Source: Rhodococcus pseudokoreensis (GTDB taxonomy: Bacteria > Actinomycetota > Actinomycetes > Mycobacteriales > Mycobacteriaceae). Taken from it: DNA of 64,000 nt. Both the position numbers and the translations under genes were made by a program. The notes under the pieces were generated by a model. That model did no database searches. It worked only from the letters and a program-made list of their open reading frames with translations, and was not told the origin of the DNA. The stretch is taken from positions 404,865-468,864 of the forward strand of contig NZ_CP070614.1 of assembly GCF_017068395.1 (NCBI RefSeq), written 5' to 3'. Below are positions 34,460 through 44,428 of the stretch, piece by piece (position 1 is the first letter of the stretch; each line of letters opens with the position of its first letter).

Positions 34460-35388
34460 TCGGCTACCGACAGGTCGTAGCGGTAGCCGGCGTCCTGGTC
34501 GGCGGCGGTGAACGGGTCGGGCAGCATCGCCAGCCACTTCCGGTGGGGGGCCGTGGCGTTACGCGACGGCGAAACACCTTCGGGAGTGCTCCCGGTCGGT
34601 GCGCCGGGCGGCGCTGACACGGCGGCTGGCCGATCCGGCCCGCGTCGGTAACCGACCGGGCGTAGTACCGCTCGAAGTCCGCGACCGCACGGCGCCGGGT
34701 GCACTCAGTCGATGCGCGTGAAGCATTCGGTCGCCGGGGTGAAACCGGGGCGGGTGAGCATGTCGATGTCCGAGCAGCCGTCGGGCCCGTAGACCACGGA
34801 GTCGGTGTGCCAGATGAGGTGGACGTGTTCGCAGCCGTGATCCCGGATCAGGTATTCGTAGTGCTTCAGTGCGACAAGTGTTTCATCATTCATTGCCTCG
34901 ACTCCCTGCTCGGGTTCGGGACACCCTGACGATCCTCGTGTTGCGGTTGCATTACACCACCCAGATATGTAGTAAATGCTATAGGAAAGCTAGTGCCACC
35001 GACCAATCCCGCCTCCGCGGTATGCACAGCCGCCGACGTCCATCCCCATGCCGACGCGATACCCGGCCGGTCATCCAGGCACACTCGCACCGACTCGGCG
35101 GGCTGCCAACCCCGTCGGGAACGGAAGGAGCAGCCCCGGCTGGTGTCGTGATGGAGGGCGATGCCGCGCCGGGGTAGACCAGGCAATGCTGACGACCAGT
35201 CATCGGGACGTGGAATAGGCGCCCTGTGCTGCTCGCTGCGTCCGCAGCGGTTTGCTTGGCCGCCAGCATCATTGGATTCGTTGCTGCCGTTACGAAGGGC
35301 AAGAAGGATTGGGGACGCGCTCTGCGTGGTATCGGACCTCGGTGCACTGGCGTCGCGACCGACTACTGGCCGGCAGCCGGGGGCCAGG
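34460..35388. other. Stretch without a convincing gene
   Basis: Overlapping short frames on both strands. The best is a 62-residue minus-strand frame at 34705-34893 (start MNDETLVALKHYEYLIRDHG, end TPATECFTRID), possibly a fragment. An AT-richer patch lies at 34950-35000. I cannot assign a function to any of it. Confidence 0.3.
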
Positions 35389-35580
35389 TCAGTGGGGGAG
35401 GACCTCGTAGCCGTCGTCGAGCGGCACTTCGATGGCTTGTTCGATGCGGTCGGTGTAGGGGGTGTCCCAACTGCCCGGTTCGATGGACGAGAAGTCGTCG
35501 ATGTCATCACTGTCGACCACGAGTCGGGTCTGTTCAAGGCGGTCAGCATCAGGCACGTCTTCGAAGGGGTGGGGTGTCAT
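35389..35580 (-). CDS. Small acidic protein downstream of the MerR-type gene
   Basis: A 63-residue acidic frame (MTPHPFEDVPDADRLEQTRLVVDSDD...) overlapping the end of the MerR-type gene. It could be a small separate gene or the true C-terminal part of that regulator after a frameshift: the regulator's last residues become His/Arg/Pro-rich, as expected when out of frame. Unknown function. Confidence 0.35.
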   Translation of the reverse strand: MTPHPFEDVPDADRLEQTRLVVDSDDIDDFSSIEPGSWDTPYTDRIEQAIEVPLDDGYEVLPH

Positions 35581-35986
35581 CGGCGGTGTCCGTTCTTCGC
35601 TCGGAGTTGGTCGTTGTCTGTGCTGAGCCGGGGTGTTGTCTGCGGTGAGGCGGTCGTTGTCGGTGCTCAGGCGGGTGTTGTCTCGGGAGAGTTTGCCCGG
35701 TGCGGTGTTCGAGGTCGAGGATTTGTCCGATGCCGACCGGGTTGACGCCGTCGTCGATCAGTTCGGGGATCCGGCGCAGCCGGGCGATGTCGTAGTCGCT
35801 GTAGCGGCGGGTGCCGCCATTGGTGCGAGTGGGGGTGACAAGACCGTACTGCTCGTACAGGCGCAGGGCGGAGATTCCGAACCCGGAGAGTTCGGCGGCG
35901 ACGGAGATCCCGTATAGCGTCCGCCGGGACGGAGCATTCGAATCCCCGTGCGCTAGCGCCATGCTGGGCGATTCGGCACTCATCAC
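35549..35986 (-). CDS. MerR-family regulator (HspR-like)
   Basis: A 145-residue frame with an N-terminal MerR helix-turn-helix: YGISVAAELSGFGISALRLYEQYGLVTPTRTNGGTRRYSDYDIARLRRI, with the wing motif GGTRRYSDYD. After about residue 95 the sequence turns into an Arg/His/Pro-rich tail, which suggests a frameshift in the C-terminal helix. It is divergent from the Hsp20 gene 120 bases away and likely controls it, as HspR-type regulators do for heat-shock genes. Confidence 0.75.
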   Translation of the reverse strand: MMSAESPSMALAHGDSNAPSRRTLYGISVAAELSGFGISALRLYEQYGLVTPTRTNGGTRRYSDYDIARLRRIPELIDDGVNPVGIGQILDLEHRTGQTLPRQHPPEHRQRPPHRRQHPGSAQTTTNSERRTDTADDTPPLRRRA

Positions 35987-36109
35987 GGGCCTCCAATCGG
36001 GAATTTTCTCGTCTTCCTTCTTGTCATGTTCTACGACGGCTGTTGTACTAAATCTGCAGTATCTGCCGCAGGTTAGCTGTCACAGTTTGAGATTCTTCTG
36101 GAGGTGGTC

Positions 36110-36532
36110 ATGATGTTGATGCGCACCGATCCGTTCCGCGATCTGGAACGACTCGCCCAGCAGGTTCTCGGCACCGCGGCCCGGCCGGCGGTGATGCCGC
36201 TCGACGCCTGGCGCGACGGCGACCGGTTCGTCGTCGAGTTCGACCTCCCCGGGGTCGAGGTGGACTCCCTCGATCTCGACGTCGAACGCAATGTGGTGAC
36301 CGTGCGCGCCGAACGTCCCGTCCTGGACGAGAACAAGGGGATGGTGGCCTCGGAGCGGCCGCGGGGTGTGTTCAGCCGGCAGTTGTTTCTGGGGGAGAAC
36401 CTCGACACCGACAAGATCGAGGCGAACTACGACGCCGGCGTGCTGCGGTTGACGATTCCGGTTGCGGAGGAGGCGAAGCCGCGCAAGATCGAAATCAGTG
36501 GAAACGGGCACCAGCAGGCAATCAACGCCTGA
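36110..36532 (+). CDS. Small heat-shock protein, Hsp20 family
   Basis: A 140-residue alpha-crystallin-type chaperone: short N-terminus ([17 protein letters not shown]), crystallin domain from [32 protein letters not shown] to [20 protein letters not shown], with the usual A-x-x-x-x-G-V-L-R-L-T signature. GGAGG precedes the two adjacent ATG codons. It holds unfolding proteins for refolding by ATP-dependent chaperones. Divergent from a MerR-type regulator. Confidence 0.92.
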   Translation: MMLMRTDPFRDLERLAQQVLGTAARPAVMPLDAWRDGDRFVVEFDLPGVEVDSLDLDVERNVVTVRAERPVLDENKGMVASERPRGVFSRQLFLGENLDTDKIEANYDAGVLRLTIPVAEEAKPRKIEISGNGHQQAINA

Positions 36533-36558
36533 TGCCACCCAGCTGTGGGAAGGGGGTG

Positions 36559-36870
36559 ATGACGATGGCATGGGTGGAATTTGCTCCCACGGATCTCGAG
36601 CCGACCGAGTGTGAGGTGTGGCCGTGGCACGAGCTTGAGTATGCGATGTTCGTGGCCGATTCGGATCGCATTCTCGCCGATGCGCTCACGCCGCGGCCCG
36701 TTGTCCTGCTCGAACAGGTGGGCTGCAGGTGCACCGATGCGGCGCACCCCCACCCCGACTGGGACGCATCGTGGGGTCCTGCCCCTGCACCGGTGGGGGA
36801 GATCCGGGCCAAGCAACGTTCGCCTCCAAGCGCGGGCGGAGCAGAGCTCGCCTGCTTTCCGCGGTGGTGA
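36559..36870 (+). CDS. Hypothetical protein after Hsp20
   Basis: A 103-residue frame with a purine-rich leader (GGGAAGGGGG) before the ATG. The N-terminal 60 residues look genuine (MAWVEFAPTDLEPTECEVWPWHELEYAMFVA..., with acidic and aromatic residues); the end is less convincing and could be out of frame. No family recognised. The following 36871-37224 shows no gene. Confidence 0.4.
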   Translation: MTMAWVEFAPTDLEPTECEVWPWHELEYAMFVADSDRILADALTPRPVVLLEQVGCRCTDAAHPHPDWDASWGPAPAPVGEIRAKQRSPPSAGGAELACFPRW

Positions 36871-37224
36871 CCACAAGGATCTTAAGAACGAAGCCGGTGA
36901 TTTCACACTGACAGTCGAATACCATGTCTCATGCCGTCGGCGGGCATCGATCGATGCCGTCACTTGTCTCAAAAAATGCGCACTCCCAGCGCTCTCGTCG
37001 ACGCGACCGTTGCCCGTCCACGGCTCATTCGAGGATGGGGAACACCTGTGTCGAGCCTTCCGTGAGCCGTATCCGGCACTGGCACCGACCGACCGGCAGC
37101 AACGGTCCGGTGCACGGCCGAGCCGGCGAAAACCAGGCTCACCCGTGAACCCGCTCGACACGGTTCCTCCCAACACAGGAGCGCGCTCCGGCGCCACGGC
37201 GGACCGTCCGGAGCGCGCTTATTC

Positions 37225-37617
37225 ATGGACACGCCGACGATGGTTGCCGGGAAAACCTACTACCAGGTCCTGGGTCTGCGCCCGTCCGCGCCGCAGGCCG
37301 AGATCACCCGCGCTTATCGCCGCAATCTGCACGGGCTGTATCCCGACACTCGTAACGGCGCCGCCCGGTGCCGGTGAGCAACTCCAGAAGGTGCTGGCCG
37401 CCTACGCGGTACTGCGTGACGAGCACCGGCGTGCCCAGTGCGACCGCACCACCTGTCTCTGGACGAACCGCGGCACACCACCACGGTGGCATAGGACTAC
37501 GGCGGCCCAGGACCTGTACCCATCCCGGTTCGGCGGGTACGACATCCCGCAGAGGTCCCGCCGATATGGGCGGGGCAGCCCGTTATTGACCACCGCGACT
37601 ACGGACAGGCACAGCTG
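37225..37617 (+). pseudogene. J-domain (DnaJ-like) protein, frameshifted
   Basis: From ATG 37225 the frame reads MDTPTMVAGKTYYQVLGL, then APQAEITRAYRRNLHGLYPDT, a J-domain start with helix I and helix II; it hits a stop at 37375. The next frame continues with GAGEQLQKVLAAYAVLRDEHRRAQCD, which is J-domain helix III and IV. A one-base shift near 37350-37370 separates the halves. The Hsp70-activating HPD motif reads YPD. Probably inactive, though a sequencing error would restore a full J-domain. It lies near Hsp20 and a CIRCE-like site. Confidence 0.7.
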
Positions 37618-37623
37618 AGGCTC

Positions 37624-37833
37624 TCAACTGGCAACGGGATCCCTTCGCAGGGCTGCCGCGGCCGACGTGGCACATCCCGGACAGAGAACGGTCTCGCCGG
37701 TGACCCACCCGTTCAGCCGGGCCACAGCGGCGGCAATGGATCGATGGCCCTCGCGCGATCGAAACGGTCGATCACATCGGTTGCACCGAAACACACACTC
37801 TGGTCCGCTCACTGGGCGCCGCCCGGGCGTCAT
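37624..37833 (-). CDS. Small zinc-ribbon-like protein
   Basis: A 69-residue protein with two Cys pairs, CVFRCNRCDRPF and LCPGC, arranged as a treble-clef or zinc ribbon. Its ATG overlaps the stop of the upstream small gene (ATGA). Function unknown; could bind nucleic acid or a partner protein. Confidence 0.5.
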   Translation of the reverse strand: MTPGRRPVSGPECVFRCNRCDRPFRSREGHRSIAAAVARLNGWVTGETVLCPGCATSAAAALRRDPVAS

Positions 37834-37982
37834 GTCGTCGCGGTCCGATCGCCGAAGAGCACCTGGCGCCACCAATCCGTCAACGGACTCGGCTCCGGCC
37901 AGCGAACCGGCTCGTCGATCGGGAGCGGAGCTTCGGTGCCTCGCTCGTCGACATCGGGAATATCTCGATTATTTTCGCGCAC
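37830..37982 (-). CDS. Small hypothetical protein coupled to the zinc-ribbon gene
   Basis: A 50-residue frame with a GTG start after GGGGAGGTG. It is acidic with a C-terminal PLTDWWRQVLFGDR. A longer frame from 38033 is possible. Coupled by ATGA to the zinc-ribbon gene. No family recognised. Confidence 0.45.
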   Translation of the reverse strand: MRENNRDIPDVDERGTEAPLPIDEPVRWPEPSPLTDWWRQVLFGDRTATT

Positions 37983-38131
37983 AGCAGTACACCTCCCCTC
38001 GAGCCACGCGCCCCACGACGCGGGCGCGGCCACTGTGCACTGACCAAATTAGCATTCACCTTTTGATGAGTGCCAGCATTTCTGCGGGCTCGGCGATGAT
38101 TCGCCGACTGATTACGTGAGGACATCTCTCG

Positions 38132-38158
38132 ACTAGCACTCTCATGGCCGCAGTGCTA
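38132..38158. promoter_or_regulatory. CIRCE-like element (HrcA operator)
   Basis: CTAGCACTC, nine bases, CAGTGCTAA. The consensus is TTAGCACTC-N9-GAGTGCTAA, so 16 of 18 arm positions match and the spacing is exact. It lies about 225 bases upstream of the membrane protein gene at 38383. HrcA represses heat-shock genes through this site. Confidence 0.7.
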
Positions 38159-38382
38159 AATTATGTGGTGCCGAAGTGACAGGCACGCCGAGTTATGCTG
38201 GGCGCGAGCATCAATCGATCATGCCTCCGCTGTCGACGGTCGCCACCATGAGTGTCGTCGATGTGGTGACTGAGCTGTTGCCGTCGGGGCCCGGAGTCCG
38301 CGCCGCGGGTCCCTCGGTATGTGACCGCGGCTCGGTGCCCCACCGACGCCTGCCGCCCTGGTCGAGTGAGTGAAGGAGGATC

Positions 38383-38712
38383 ATGCCCCATACCGTGCAT
38401 CCGCATATATCCGACGCTGCGCGTGATCTGCGCGAGAAGCTGTGGGTACGCAAAGCCCCGAAGCTGTTGGGCCCGTATCTGTCCGATACGGCGATCATGC
38501 TCGGTGCGCTGTCCATCGTCACGTTCTGGGCGTTCGGAGTCGGTGTCGCCCTCGGTGTGGGCGCAGTCGTCGCAGGCATCGTCGCTGCCCGGCAGCCGGA
38601 CGTCCAGGACAACGAGTCCGCATCACTGAAGGCGTTGCTGGGAATGCTCGCCGGGGTCTTCGGCATCGTCGCGGGCGTGATCTTCCTGGCATCGGCGCTC
38701 CCGAACCTCTAG
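38383..38712 (+). CDS. Small two-helix membrane protein
   Basis: A 109-residue protein with two hydrophobic segments, about 36-66 (DTAIMLGALSIVTFWAFGVG and following residues) and 83-106 (LLGMLAGVFGIVAGVIFLASAL), and a basic N-terminal part. A strong GAAGGAGG precedes the ATG. No known family. The upstream CIRCE-like site suggests heat or stress induction. Confidence 0.7.
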   Translation: MPHTVHPHISDAARDLREKLWVRKAPKLLGPYLSDTAIMLGALSIVTFWAFGVGVALGVGAVVAGIVAARQPDVQDNESASLKALLGMLAGVFGIVAGVIFLASALPNL

Positions 38713-38789
38713 CCCGCACCGCACACGGCGTCCGCACGAGCCGTACCTCGAGCGGACGCCCGTGCCGCACAATCGAAGGAACTCTTCCA

Positions 38790-38979
38790 GTGACCGACTC
38801 CCTCAGCACTGTTCGTGATTCGCAACCACGCACAGCTATCGCCGACCCCGCCGTACCGCCAGGTTGGGACGGCCACCGCCAGGCAGGTGGCCCAGCTCGA
38901 CGGCATCACCGCGGTCGTGGAGGCCGCGTATGTGCGGGGGTTGCTGCGCTCGGACGAGTACAGACCGTCGATGGGATGA
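38790..38979 (+). pseudogene. Small gene remnant with frameshift
   Basis: GTG 38790 begins MTDSLSTVRDSQPRTAIADP; a shift near 38860 leads into RTATARQVAQLDGITAVVEAAYVRG and LLRSDEYRPSMG ending in a stop. The two pieces look like one small helical protein. The region 38980-39415 holds nothing recognisable. Confidence 0.35.
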
Positions 38980-39415
38980 CGCTCCGTGACACTGTCCACG
39001 GGTCAGTGCCGATCGGGGGTTTCTCTCCCACGTGTGGGAGTTCGTTGGCGGTGACGGCGGCAGTGGCAGGGTTGGCCGCCGTGCCAGGTCGCGCATCCGC
39101 GCGTGTTCAGAGGTAGTCGACGTGGGCGCTACGGGCTATGGGACAAGCGCTCTGAACTTGAGAGCTGACGCGTGTGCGGCCTCCGACGGCCGGCTGACAG
39201 AAATTCGTCTTGTCCTACCACACAGGAATCGGCGGGAAGAACGGCCACGTTGTCGACCACAAAGGTCTGACTCTGCCGCACAGACGGCCTTGTCGGCGTT
39301 CTTCCCGCCCCACTCCAGGCGTTGTTCAGTGGCCTCCTGGCTGAGATCAGCGGCTGGATTCTTCTATTTGAACCGCCTCGGAGTCTTCTACGTTCTCCGG
39401 TGTGGACTCTAACTC

Positions 39416-39568
39416 TTAGTTCGAGTCCCGTCGGCCGCCCTCTCTGACGAAGTAGAGAATGATGGCGCCCAGTAGTGGCCCGGCGGACAGCGCGGCGAAG
39501 GCGGCGAAGAACGAATGCGTCGAGGCGAACACCGCGCCGATCGCCAGGGGCACCAAGGTGCTTGGCAC
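39416..39568 (-). pseudogene. C-terminal remnant of an MFS-type transporter
   Basis: About 50 residues reading LVPLAIGAVFASTHSFFAAF, then AALSAGPLLGAIILYFVREG and a stop resemble the last two transmembrane helices of a major-facilitator transporter. A stop codon lies directly upstream in frame, so it is a fragment. Confidence 0.5.
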
Positions 39569-39894
39569 TTACTCGTCTGCACCGATCGTCGATCCGCTTG
39601 CGGGTCCAGCCAGCGATCGCCGAGGGGCTCTCCCACCGTTCTGTTTCGATCATTGGTGGTTCGAAGACATGAACCCTCCGGCCGGTCGGGCGGCAGGAAG
39701 ATCCCGAGCCATCCCCGCGTTCTCCTACGGCGCGCCAGCCCTGCAAGAAGCCTCGGGTCGGGCCTGTCGGGTCACGAGATCGCCGTGGTCGCGAGGGCGG
39801 CCGGGGGACCGCGCGGGTTCTCCTTACGTGGGCGGCTGGGGTACGGCTGTTCCTTGTCCGTGCTCGGCCGCGCCCGTGCTGCTCATGGTGCCGG

Positions 39895-40194
39895 TTAGTT
39901 CGGGTCGGTGACGCGGTCGCGGCCGACGAGTTCGTTTTCGATGTCGGCGAGTCGGTCGAGGGCGAGGTCGCGGTCGGGTGCGCCGCTGGGGGTTTCGCCG
40001 GTGACGATCGAGGTGAACCAGTCGCCGTCGAGGGTGAGTGTGTAGACGGGCCGGTGTGCGGCGGCGCACTCGATGACGGATGCCCTGGCGGCGTCGATCA
40101 GTTCGGTGGCTGCGGTGCGGAGGTCGAGGGCGGCACCGGTCTGGGTGGTCATGTCGTCTTCGGCGGTGGTGGTGGTGAGGGTCCAACTGATCAT
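39895..40194 (-). CDS. Hypothetical protein of plasmid-type small gene group
   Basis: A 99-residue protein starting at ATG 40194 after GAGAAGG. Thr-rich N-terminus, then a compact helix-strand pattern (ELIDAARASVIECAAAHRPVYTLTLDGDWFTSIV) and a helical end (RDLALDRLADIENELVG). No function known. The longer upstream extension is low-complexity Pro/Thr repeat and not real. Confidence 0.5.
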   Translation of the reverse strand: MISWTLTTTTAEDDMTTQTGAALDLRTAATELIDAARASVIECAAAHRPVYTLTLDGDWFTSIVTGETPSGAPDRDLALDRLADIENELVGRDRVTDPN

Positions 40195-40393
40195 GGCGGC
40201 GCCTTCTCTCGGTGTGTGGTTGCGGGTGGTTGAGGTGTGAGTATGCCGGGGAGCTCGGACGTGTCGCCGGGGCCGGCTGGTCCGGGTCCGGTGGAGGATC
40301 CGGGCCTGTGGATTGTCAGCGGCAGGGCACAAGCCGTCGCCCGGCGGTTCATGCGGGCGTTGCCCCGCCGTCGGTTCTCGCGACTGCGAGTTT

Positions 40394-40417
40394 GTGGGCG
40401 TGGGCGTGGGCGTGGGC
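40394..40417 (+). repeat. GTGGGC hexamer repeat, four units
   Basis: Four perfect copies in a non-coding spacer between two small genes. Confidence 0.85.
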
Positions 40418-40532
40418 GTTGCGAGCGGTGTGATGGAGCTGTTCATCCCTTCGGTGTCGAGGATTCGGAAAGTGCTCGATCGCTGGCCGGTCCACACCCG
40501 GGAAGGCCCCGACGTCGGTACCGTCGATCCCC

Positions 40533-40838
40533 GTGAGCACCAAGGCGCAGCGGCGAGCCGATCGGGCGCTGGTCGCCGCCTACCACGAGGCTCGACTGGG
40601 TGAACTGATCGAGCATGTCGCCGCCGAGGTCGACCGCTACCGGGCCGGCGACGCCGACGCCGACACCGTCGATGAGGCCCTGCACCACTACCACCGCGCG
40701 GCCCAGAATTTGTGGAAGTTCTGCTGGTCCGGGTCCGGCGTCCAGATCGAGTTCACCGCGCGGGCCCTGGAAAGGCTCGCGGCCGACGGCGAGACGATCG
40801 ACTGGTGGGAACGGGCCACACCTCGCCGCCAGCAGTAG
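40533..40838 (+). CDS. Conserved small helical protein of actinobacterial plasmids
   Basis: A 101-residue protein with GTG start: STKAQRRADRALVAAYHEARLGELIEHVA, then DAVDEALHHYHRAAQNLWKFCWS-like helices. I recognise this type as a recurrent actinobacterial hypothetical protein but know no function. The following 300 bases (40839-41139) hold no gene. Confidence 0.6.
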   Translation: MSTKAQRRADRALVAAYHEARLGELIEHVAAEVDRYRAGDADADTVDEALHHYHRAAQNLWKFCWSGSGVQIEFTARALERLAADGETIDWWERATPRRQQ

Positions 40839-41139
40839 AGGCCTGCGGCGGGGGCATACTCGGATCGAGGGTGACCCCGACCGGATCCACATCCGCGATC
40901 GCGACACTTTTCGTCGGCGTTGAGATGATCGATGTCATGGTTGTGAGCGGACTACCCGATCTGGATGTCGCACGAGTGCTGCGATACTGCGCGACGGTCC
41001 GAGCGGGGGCCAGGCTCGCCTGACACCACGGCAGTGTGAACCCTGGGTAAACGCTCCGCACAGGAAGCCCGCGGCGGTCGATACGTCCGGGAGGCGTCTG
41101 CGAGGCTGGACGGACCGCCGCAAAGACATTCGGAGTCCC

Positions 41140-42907
41140 ATGAGCACTCACCGAACACACAGCGAGCCCCGTACCGCCGGTTCCCGGATCGGCACGTCTC
41201 TCCTTTGGCTGGGCGGCGGCCACCCGAACGAGATCACCGAACCCACCGAGCGCACCACGTACCAGGTCACCGGGCTGGTCGTGCTGGTCAACGGACTGCT
41301 CGCCGGGCTGGTCGCGACCATGGCCGCCGCCACGACGTCGTGGCCGGTCCTCGCACTGCTGCCGTTCACCCTGATCTGCGGTCAGCTGGTGGGCGCTTTG
41401 GCCCGCACCCTTGCCGGCGGGCGTCAGGTTCGGTGGTACGGGTTGGTGGGCCGCGCGGCGGTTGCGTTGTTCGTCGGGGCGGTGCTCGGTGAGCTGGCCT
41501 TCCTCGGCATCGCCGCCGGATCGATCGAACCGGGTGCTCGATGACCGGGCCGCCGCGCAGGTCGCCGCGGTCCCGGCGGTCGTGCGGTCGGCGCAGACCC
41601 TGGACCAACTGCGGGCCCAGCGGGCCGGTCTCGACGAGTCGGTGCGAGACGCCCGCGCGCGGCGCGACGAAGCGCTCGTCGTCGCCCGCTGCGAATTCAA
41701 CCGTCCCCGGCCTGCCCGCCGGAGAAGATCACCGGTGTGCCCGGCGCCGGACCCGAGACCCGTACGGCCAACGAACTACTCGCCGACGCCCAGCAGGTAC
41801 TCGCGACCGCCCTCGCGACCCGCGACCGCGACGCACCTGGCCTCGACGCCGAAATTGTGCAGGCCGCCGACGGTCTCACCGCCGCACAGACCGCGGCGCC
41901 GTCGGACGTCGACCGCGGCCTCGGCGCGCGGTGGACGGCGATGCACGACTACACGGTCGGCCACACCGGCGCGTTGATCCTCCGGCTGGCCACCATTGCC
42001 TTCTTTGCGGTGCTGAGCCTGCTGCCGCTGGTGCTGAAGCTGTGGCGCGGTGAAACCGAGCAGGATCGCCGCGACGTCGCCCGCGCCGAGCGGGAGCGGG
42101 CCGAACGCGAGGCCGACATCGCGATCGCCGTCACACGGGCGCAGGTGAGGACCGCCACCGAGACCCTTCGGGCAGAGCAGCAATTGGCCGCGACCCGTCT
42201 CGCCGCCGAGCCGAGACCGCGATCGCGCGGGAACAGCAACGGCGACGGGTCGTGGCGGCGCACGGCGGAGACCTGACGGCACTATCGCACGCATTGCGTT
42301 CGCCGGGAGATTTCACCGAACCCACGCCACTGGCGGAGCTGACCGCGGCGGCGCTCGCTGTGCCCTCCGCCGCCGACGAGCCCACGGCCCAATCGCAGAC
42401 CGACGACACCGAAACCGAGAACCTGCCTTGCCGGTCGACTCGGCGCCAGTCGAGCAGCGCCGAAGCGGGCCAATCGGCGTGCTGCCCGCCGCTCTGCCGC
42501 TGGGCAATCCGATACCGGACATCACCAAGGCGGTCACTGGAATGATCCGCCCGTTCGTGCCACCGATCCTCGCCCGGGCGGTCGGCCATCCACGGCGGAC
42601 CCTCGTCGAGGAAGTTGAGGAGGTGAACGTCAGCTACACCCGGCGCCGCACGGTGACCGTGGACGAGCAGCAGAGCACGTCGACGCCGGTCGGCGAGCCG
42701 ACCGAGGCGGGTGCCGAACAGTCGCCACCCACTCGGGTGAGCGCGACCCGGATGGCCGAGCCCTCGCAGACCGGGTCGGGGTCCGCATGGCTGCCGGACT
42801 CGCTGGATGCGGCATCGGACAACCTCTCGCACACCCTCGGCGGGGCGGCCCGCTGTGACGCCTTGACCGCACGGAAGGGGCCGCGGGAACTGCCGCCGGG
42901 CGAGTGA
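41140..42907 (+). pseudogene. DUF4407-type membrane protein, several frameshifts
   Basis: Consecutive pieces in three frames give one DUF4407-like protein: N-terminal membrane part (SLLWLGGGHPNEITEPTERT, VTGLVVLVNGLLAGLVATMA, 41140-41530), the helical loop (VLDDRAAAQVAAVPAVVRSAQTLDQLRAQRAG), a third part with a C-terminal membrane helix (LILRLATIAFFAVLSLLPLVLKLWRGETEQD), a charged coiled coil, and a tail to 42907. Shifts fall near 41530, 41720, 42200 and 42425. Either the gene is decayed or this stretch has sequencing indels, since all pieces are otherwise well preserved. Confidence 0.65.
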
Positions 42908-43192
42908 GGCGGGCGCGGGAAGTTCGGCCGACACTGGGCCGCTGACGTCTACGAAACACGTCCGGTGCGAGGTCGCGCAGCGGCGCGATGGCCTCGAGAT
43001 CTTGGGATAGGCCGCCGGGGTGTCGAGCGGCCGGCGGAGCGCGACACGCACGAGTGCGGCGCTCAGGCCCTCGCCGTACCGCCCTGCGAGTGTTCCGATC
43101 TTCTGCTTGGTCGAGATGCCTGAGCTTCCCCCGCTTTACCGGAGACTTCCGAACCAGGTTTGATCCTGGGTAGATGGAGGAAGGACGTCACT

Positions 43193-43501
43193 GTGGGAAC
43201 GAGGAAGTATCCGCCGGAGCTGCGGGATCGTGCGGTGCGGTTGTATCGGGAGTCCGAGCCCAGGCCGGTGATCCGGCGGCTGGCCGAGCAGCTGAACGTG
43301 CACCCGGAGGCGCTGCGGAACTGGATCCGCCAGGCTCAGGCCGATCACGGCGAGCGTGACGAACGTCCGTCGACGGCGATGCTCGAGGAGAACCGGCGGC
43401 TGGCCCGGGAGAACGCGGAGCTGCGCCGTGTCAACGACGTATTGCGCGCGGCGAGTGCGTTTTTCGCGTCCGAGATTGACCCGACCCGGAGGCGGTCATG
43501 A
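43193..43501 (+). CDS. IS3 transposase orfA
   Basis: A 102-residue helix-turn-helix protein: TRKYPPELRDRAVRLYRE, VIRRLAEQLNVHPEALRNWIRQA and a leucine-zipper-like ENRRLARENAELRRVNDVLRAAS. GTG start chosen after GGAGGAAGGA. Overlaps orfB by 4 bases. Confidence 0.85.
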   Translation: MGTRKYPPELRDRAVRLYRESEPRPVIRRLAEQLNVHPEALRNWIRQAQADHGERDERPSTAMLEENRRLARENAELRRVNDVLRAASAFFASEIDPTRRRS

Positions 43502-44428
43502 GGTTCATCGATGCCCATGACTTCCCGGTCGGTCTCGTACTACGGGTCCTGCAGATCGCCTCGTCGACGTACTACGAGTGGCGGGCACGGGCGGCCCTGC
43601 CCGCTCGGCGGCGGCGTGAGGACGCCGAGCTGCTGGCGTTGATCGACGAGGTCCGCGCCTCACACGAGTTCGCCGGCACCTACGGGTCGCCGCGGGTGTG
43701 GCTGGAGCTGCGCCGCCGCGGGGTGCGGGTCGGCCGCAAACGGGTCGAGCGGATCATGCGCGAGAACGGACGCCGAGGCGCCTACCTGCGCAAGGGGTGG
43801 AAGGGTGGCTCGACGAAGCAGAATCCGCGGCACACCGCCGCCCCGGATCTGCTGGACCGGGACTTCACCGCGACCGCGCCGAACCGCAAGTGGGTGGCCG
43901 ATCTGACGCGGATCCCGACCGGTGAGGGGGTGTTGTGGTTGGCGAGTGTGCGCGACGCGTTCTCGAATAAGGTGGTCGGCTGGCGTACCGGTCCGCGGGC
44001 GGACACCGACCTGGTGCTCTCCGCGCTCGATTACGCCCTGTTCTCCCGCGACGTCCGTGGCGGGGAGTTAATTTTCCACAGCGACAAGGGCTGCCCAATA
44101 TACGGCGGTGCGGTTCACGCAGCGGCTCGTGGACGCCGGCATCGCCCCGTCCACCGGCAGTGTCGGGGACAGCTTCGATAATGCGCTCGCGGAGAATCTG
44201 TGGTCGACGCTGAAGATCGAGTTGATCTATTGGCCCGCAATCGCATTCGCTACCAGAGCGGAGGCGGAGTCGGCGTTGTTCCGGTATATCGACACCTGGT
44301 ACAACCCGCGCAGGATCCAGGCCGGTCTCGCGGGACTCTCACCGGACGAGTACGAACGCGCCTACCATGTCCGGCCGGAACTACCGGAGGCAGATATCAT
44401 CCAACCTGAGCTCACCGGAGCCATGTAG
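43498..44428 (+). pseudogene. IS3 transposase orfB, one frameshift
   Basis: N-terminal part YYEWRARAALPARRRREDAELLALIDEVRASHEFAGTYG-type region (split here for brevity: positions 43560-43680), integrase core with KWVADLTRIPTGEGVLWLASVRDAFS and LIFHSDKGC. At about 44090 the frame is lost by one base, then VRFTQRLVDAGIAPSTGSVGD resumes with the catalytic end FDNALAENLWSTLKIE and YIDTWYNPRRI. All three catalytic acids are present; only the shift breaks it. Confidence 0.85.

Noticed and set aside
39416..39442. Sequence TTCGAGTCCCGTCGGCCGCCC looking like a tRNA 3' end or attachment site
   Set aside because: On the minus strand it is the codons and stop of a transporter C-terminus (REGGRRDSN-stop), and no matching T-stem, anticodon arm or 5' acceptor strand exists upstream.
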